From Notolepis coatsorum (Eukaryota; Chordata; Actinopteri; Aulopiformes; Paralepididae): a stretch of DNA of 64,000 nt. The notes under the pieces were generated by a model. That model was not told the DNA's origin and ran no database searches. It saw only the letters and a list, made by a program, of their open reading frames with translations. The stretch spans positions 77,228,703 through 77,292,702 of the forward strand of contig OZ020586.1 of NCBI GenBank assembly GCA_963971535.1. Direction: 5' to 3'. Shown here one piece after another: positions 1 to 64,000 of this stretch. Made by a program: the position numbers and the translations under genes. How positions within the stretch are numbered: position 1 is the stretch's first letter; every line of letters begins with the position of its first letter.

Positions 1-415
1 TGATTGATCTTTGTGACCACCTTTTGTGCCATGCTCACCCCTGATAAGGTGTTGTCCAAAATACATCCTAAGTATGTGACTTCCTCCTTTGCTGTTAACT
101 CGATATCTCCTACCACTACCTTGAACCCAGGAGACCTCTTAAGTCGTATGGCCGAGCCAAAAAGGATAGCTTCGGTTTTACCCAGGTGTAGGGATAACCT
201 GTTTTCGACCAGCCAATGACTGATCTTGACAAGCTCTAGACTGAGTGACCTCTCTACTTCTCTTTTGTCCTGATGGGAGACCATGAGTGCAGCATCGTCC
301 GCAAATAAAAACAGTTTACAATCACATGCAGTTTTCATGTCATTGATATATAAAAGAAATAAAAGTGGTCCTAAAATACTTCCTTGCGGCACCCCGCACG
401 TCTGTTGGAGTGAGG
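1..415 (-). mobile_element. CR1/L2/Rex-type LINE, reverse-transcriptase fragment
   Basis: Read on the minus strand, this has a GVPQ-like start, then FADDAAL (polymerase motif) and a downstream LHLGKTEAILFGS block. It is a relative of the better preserved copy at 63142-63995. It continues beyond the left edge and is broken, without an intact frame. Confidence 0.8.
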
Positions 416-700
416 AGGATATTGTCCTGGATGAGGCTAAACCGTGGCATCCAATGAGTTAACGTTATTGTGTGTTGTAGCTATGTTATACATTCTGCAT
501 GGCATTAACGTTAGTTGGGTACTTCGTTGGTTAGCTATTTAGCTAATGTTGATAGCATTGAATAGCATCAACGCTAGCTGGCTACAACGAATTCTCACAA
601 GCTGGCATCTTAAAAAAGTGCGTCCTAGTAAATAATTTAAGATAGTTTTCTCATAGCCGTGAGTAATTGATTGATCGATTACTCACGCCCACCCCTAATA
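416..700. other. intron remainder with a transposon end
   Basis: AT-rich intron sequence with several ACGTTAGC-like words. It ends in CGCCCACCCCTA, which resembles the terminal repeat of a hAT-type element directly beside the triplicated splice donor. The matching other end was not found. Confidence 0.35.
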
Positions 701-769
701 CCTGTCTCCTCAGGAAGCGTGTGAAGGTGTAATACCCGTCTCCTCAGGAAGCGTGTGAAGGTGTATTAC

Positions 770-797
<28 letters not shown>
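701..797 (-). repeat. 34-bp tandem triplicate of an exon end plus splice donor
   Basis: Three copies of a 34-bp unit. Each holds the last bases of the CENP-B exon (CTTCCTGAGGAGACAG) and a GT donor: GTAATA, GTATTA, GTATTA. The spacing of donors is 770, 736, 702. Confidence 0.95.
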
Positions 798-60154
<59,357 letters not shown>

Positions 60155-60265
60155 CTGGGGACACAACAAGGATCAGGACCAGAGGTGGAATAAAAAAACT
60201 CCCTACAAGCTCATGATTACTGGGGGCATAACAACCTCAATGCAGAGATGAACATTCAAAAATAT

Positions 60266-61214
60266 TAGGGATGCCCCGATCATGTTTTTTGCCACCGATA
60301 CCGATCACCGATCGTCGTGAGCCATATCGGCCGATACCAATACCGATCGTTTTTGATTAAAAAAAATAAAAAATTAGTTTATATAAATTTTTATTTTTTA
60401 TTAAATATATATATTATATAATTAGACTTGTACTTGTATTATCTGCGAGACATCGCCACCACGCAACAAGTCAAAATGCTCGCTATCTGCAAACAGCTCC
60501 ACTGTCTGTGTGTACTCTAGTAGCCTCCAGCTCCAAAAAGGATTCTCCTGTGCTGCAGCTGGACCTATTGGTAACGTTACTGTGCTTTGCTTTGGTCATA
60601 TCACATTCAGCAAGCCCTCAGCTCGAATACGCATTGAATGAATGTTATAAGACATTGATATCAGGAGCTATCTGTAGCTACTGCTAGCCGGCTAGATGAC
60701 GTTAAGACAGAACTTTTTAGTTCAATGGGACATTTCGTTTTGAACAGTGAACTAACGTCAGCTGACGCGAGCTAACGCAAGCTAACGGAGGTATCAACAT
60801 GGACTACTAGACTTGCTGGAGCATTTGTTGATATCAGAAGCTATCAGTAGCTAGCCGGCTAAATACCGTTAGACAATGCCTACTAAAAGTGAATAGTTGA
60901 CTGGGTAATTTTGTTTAAACAGTAACGATAGCTAGGTAGCTAACGTTAGCTCAGGTCGAATGCACTATAGACTCAAGCAGAGGAGCCGCCTCTCAGTCCT
61001 CTGTGTTTACAAATTGTACACGGGTGCGGGCGGGGCAAGGGAGCAGCGGCAGTTTGCAGGTCCTGTGTGTCTGAGACAGACAGCGAGTGAGATCTCCGCT
61101 TGATCGGTTTTCCGCGATCGGCGAATATGACTCATTATCGGAATTCACCGATCGCATATTTATACTGATTATCGGCCGATACCGATCGGTGGCCGATCGA
61201 TCGGGGCATCCCTA
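60266..61214. mobile_element. hAT-type element with 8-bp target duplication
   Basis: 949 bp, ends TAGGGATGCCCCGATC and GATCGGGGCATCCCTA, duplication AAAAATAT at 60258-60265 and 61215-61222. Interior related to 48405-48720. Confidence 0.93.
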
Positions 61215-61304
61215 AAAAATATAATTGAAAGCTGTGGTGTAAAGAGATGCTGAGGTGAGAGATGTTTTCTGTGTGTTACACGCATGTATGCGTGTGTGTG
61301 CACA

Positions 61305-64000
61305 TGAATGAATGAAAACTTTATTTAACAGATTGCAGAATGGGTACAATACAGTACGGCTCAATACACACAATTGTTAAGGGGATGCAGACCAGAGAAA
61401 GACGTTTGTCTTGTTTACATCAGGGTCCCCCATTTTCAATTTATAGTAACATTTATGACATACACAACATACATGACATCTTGACATTTATGGCATAGGG
61501 ACATACATGACATACAGGTATATATAGTACTGTTAAATTTGTGACATATATGCACATATACAGTACTGTTACCCATAGATCCTGACAGAGAGTATATACA
61601 TATGATGGGGAGGAGACTGTACATTAGGAGGGGGTGGGTGGGTGGGAGAGAAATACACATACGGTGGGGAGAGAATATATACATACGGTGGGGAGGAGAC
61701 TGTCTATTAGGAGGGGGTGGGGGGGTTTGGACATTTACGGTGACCAGTTTCGACTTGCAGCCTCCCGTAGATGTTCTTTAACACTTTGAGTGCCAGCAGG
61801 GGGCGCACGATTTAGCGCTTGAGTGCCAGTGCTGTAGTCAATGGGAGGGCGAGCACATTTGCGAACGCATAAACTACCGGTATATCTTAAATTATGGCTA
61901 TGTGTCTAATACGCCCGTCGCTTATCAATGACTTGTTTGCAGTCAACATTGTCGAAACGGATTGTTTTTTTAATTGGTAAATTTCCGTTTTATACCATTT
62001 TGAAAAACTTTCGTTTTTGGAAACTTCCTGAAAAAAGGTGATTCTGCAGGAATCGCGCTTTAGTGGAATACACAAAACACGTAGTAATTTTTCGGCCTAT
62101 TTATGAATCGTTTTCAAATAAATGCTAGATTATCGATAGTATATGTGTACTTATGCACGCTAGAGAAGCGGGCTGAAAAATCTATTATCTTATTTCCTGA
62201 TCAGCACACATATCCCAAGACTGGTAAAATAAATTCCTTACCTCAGATCAAATGTTCTCCAAAAAGATTATTCCAATTCCCGATCGCCATTCCAAATATC
62301 GATCGCGTTTATTGATCCAACGCTGGGTCCATGCTGTTCTGCGGCTCGGCAATGAATGGGATCGTCTCCGGTTACATGCCTGACAAGTAAAATGTGGATT
62401 CTGGACTATTTTTTTCCCATCCATTTCATTCAGTCCAATCCAATGGGTGGAATACCATCCGGAGAGACGATAGGGGGCGGTATTTTCCCTGTTCGAGCTC
62501 AGATAGATCCCCAATGGTAACGTGAGGCTAGATTGATGAAAAATGTATGGAAATCAATAATAAAAAAAAATCCGATTAAATAACGAGATTTCTCGTTCTT
62601 GGCACTCAACGCATGGCATGAACTAACGAGATTTCACGTCGTTGGCACTCAAAGTGTTAAGAGCGGTTTTGAATGTGGGTAGGGATTCACATTCCTTTAC
62701 AGCTTTGGGTAGGGCGTTCCACATTGATGTGGCATAATTGCGAAACGTGTTTAGTCCCTTGTTTGAGCCGAATCTGGGTTTAACATGATGTTATGGGTTT
62801 TACAATGATGGTGTTGTGGTCGTGGTATTCACTGACCTTTGGGAAGTATTTTGACATGTACATGGGTACCTTAGTCGTATAGTGTATCTTGTAGACCAGG
62901 CCCATTGCAAGTTGCTGTACTCTGTCGTCTACTCTAAGCCATCCTAGGTAGTCAAAGTGGGCAGGGGTGAGGTGGGTTCTAGGAGTAAGGTCAAGTAGTA
63001 GTAGTAGTCTGACCAGTTTGTTTTGTGATGTTTGTAATCTTGTTTTTAGCGCCTTTGAGGTGCTTTGGTACCATGAGGTGCAAGCATAGTCGTAGTACCC
63101 TTAAATGAGTGCTCCTGCCAGAGTCTTCAGGGTATTCTTGTTTACCAGAGAGGAGATCCGGTACAAGAATCTAGTCGTTGGTTGACTTTTTTTATTACCT
63201 TGGATGCCATTTTGTCACAGGAAAGATTTGCCTCTAGGATGGACCCTAGGTATGTAATTTCATCTTTCCTTGTGACAATATTGTCACCCACTGTAACTGA
63301 GAAGCCGTCGGTCTTGCCGAGTTTGTTATTTGATCCGAAGAGAATGGACTCCGTTTTACCCAGGTGTAATGATTGTTTGTTATCAGCGAGCCAGGTGCAG
63401 ATACTGCCGAGTTCTGAGCTGAGGGTTTTTTCAACCTGTAACTTGTTCTTGTCAGAGACCAGCAGGGCTGAGTCGTCCGCGAACAAGAACAAGTTGCAGT
63501 CACAAGCTGACGACATGTCATTTGCATAAATTAGGAACAGTAGCGGTCCTAGTATGCTTCCTTGTGGAACACCACAGCTCACTGGGAGGGGGGGGATAGA
63601 GTACCGTTTACCTCCACCATCTGTTCTCTCCCCTCAAGGATTGCATCCAGCTCACTGATAAACTATCAAAACCAATTGCTTTTAGCTTGTTAATCAGAAT
63701 GGAGTGATTGACAGTGTCGAAGGCCTTTTGTAGGTCCAGTATGACCATGCCGCAGTATTTGCCCGCGTCCACCTCATGTTTGATGTGGTCGTTCAAATAG
63801 AGAAGGCATGTTGTCAGTGGAGTGGGATGTTCTGAAACCAGATTGGAATTCGTAGATTCGATTTTCTTCCGCTAGGTACTTTTCGACCTGTTCATAGACA
63901 TTTTTTTCCATGACTTTCGAGATGGAGGTAAGAATAGAAACAGGGCGGTAGTTACCTGGGTCTAATTTGCTGCCCTTTTTGTGCAGAGGGGTCACTCTCG
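61305..64000 (-). pseudogene. CR1/L2/Rex-type LINE, RT domain to 3' tail
   Basis: The longest LINE here. Minus strand: NYRPVSILTSISKVMEK (about 63995-63900), AFDTVNHSILINKLKAIGFD, GVPQGSILGPLLFLIYANDM, LFLFADDSALLVSDKN, LHLGKTESILFGSNNK, then the C-terminal region and 3' end with a CATT tail. Frames break several times (near 63780 and 63600, and in the C-terminal region), so it is dead. A family-B TTAA element interrupts its 3' part at 61778-62660. It continues beyond 64000. Confidence 0.9.
61778..62660. mobile_element. piggyBac-like element, family B, intact non-autonomous copy
   Basis: Ends TTAACACTTTGAGTGCC and GGCACTCAAAGTGTTAA, 875 bp between TTAA duplications. The paralogous LINE at 19786 shows the uninterrupted target (TGTTCTTTGAGAGTGG versus TTCTTTAA/TTAAGAGCGG). 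Reference form for the swollen copies at 11714 and 36218. Confidence 0.93.

Overview
The window looks like teleost fish DNA. It is packed with fish-type tRNA-derived SINEs, hAT and piggyBac-like DNA elements, CR1/L2/L1-type LINE pieces and very long dinucleotide repeats. The microsatellite density would suit a repeat-rich lineage such as gadiforms, but nothing here proves the species.

One host gene runs across almost the whole window on the minus strand: an orthologue of POGZ (pogo transposable element derived with zinc-finger domain). I reconstruct 19 internal coding exons between 60154 and 770, about 2.82 kb of coding sequence (about 940 codons). Every splice phase closes from one exon to the next. 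In transcript order they encode a low-complexity Ser/Pro/Gly-rich N-terminal half (60154-47058), a lone divergent finger (46469-46384), a Lys/Ser-rich linker (46213-46088), a run of C2H2 fingers (33454-27854), the HP1-binding-type finger (10105-9965), one more finger (9096-8978), a basic linker, and the CENP-B-type helix-turn-helix (5554-770). The first exons lie beyond 64000 and the DDE transposase-derived C-terminus lies before base 1. No second host gene, tRNA gene, rRNA or CRISPR was found.

The introns are layered transposon deposits. 10219-19228 is one hAT element swollen to 9 kb by later insertions. 34373-42470 is an intron-bearing hAT transposase relic whose intron holds a five-deep nest. 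43345-45249 is a SINE split by a hAT. 57634-59637 and 60266-61214 are further DNA elements. 61305-64000 and 1-415 are copies of a CR1/L2-type LINE. 21331-26955 holds a 4.3-kb minisatellite framed by a 16-bp inverted motif.

The most unusual pattern concerns splice sites. At five exons of this gene the exon end plus its 5' splice site, or a sequence matching it, has become a tandem repeat unit (34, 51, about 40, about 41 and about 25-35 bp). At several others a microsatellite begins directly at the donor or forms the polypyrimidine tract. In the CENP-B exon the unit is 51 bp with no stop, so use of the outer donors would insert 17 or 34 residues in frame.
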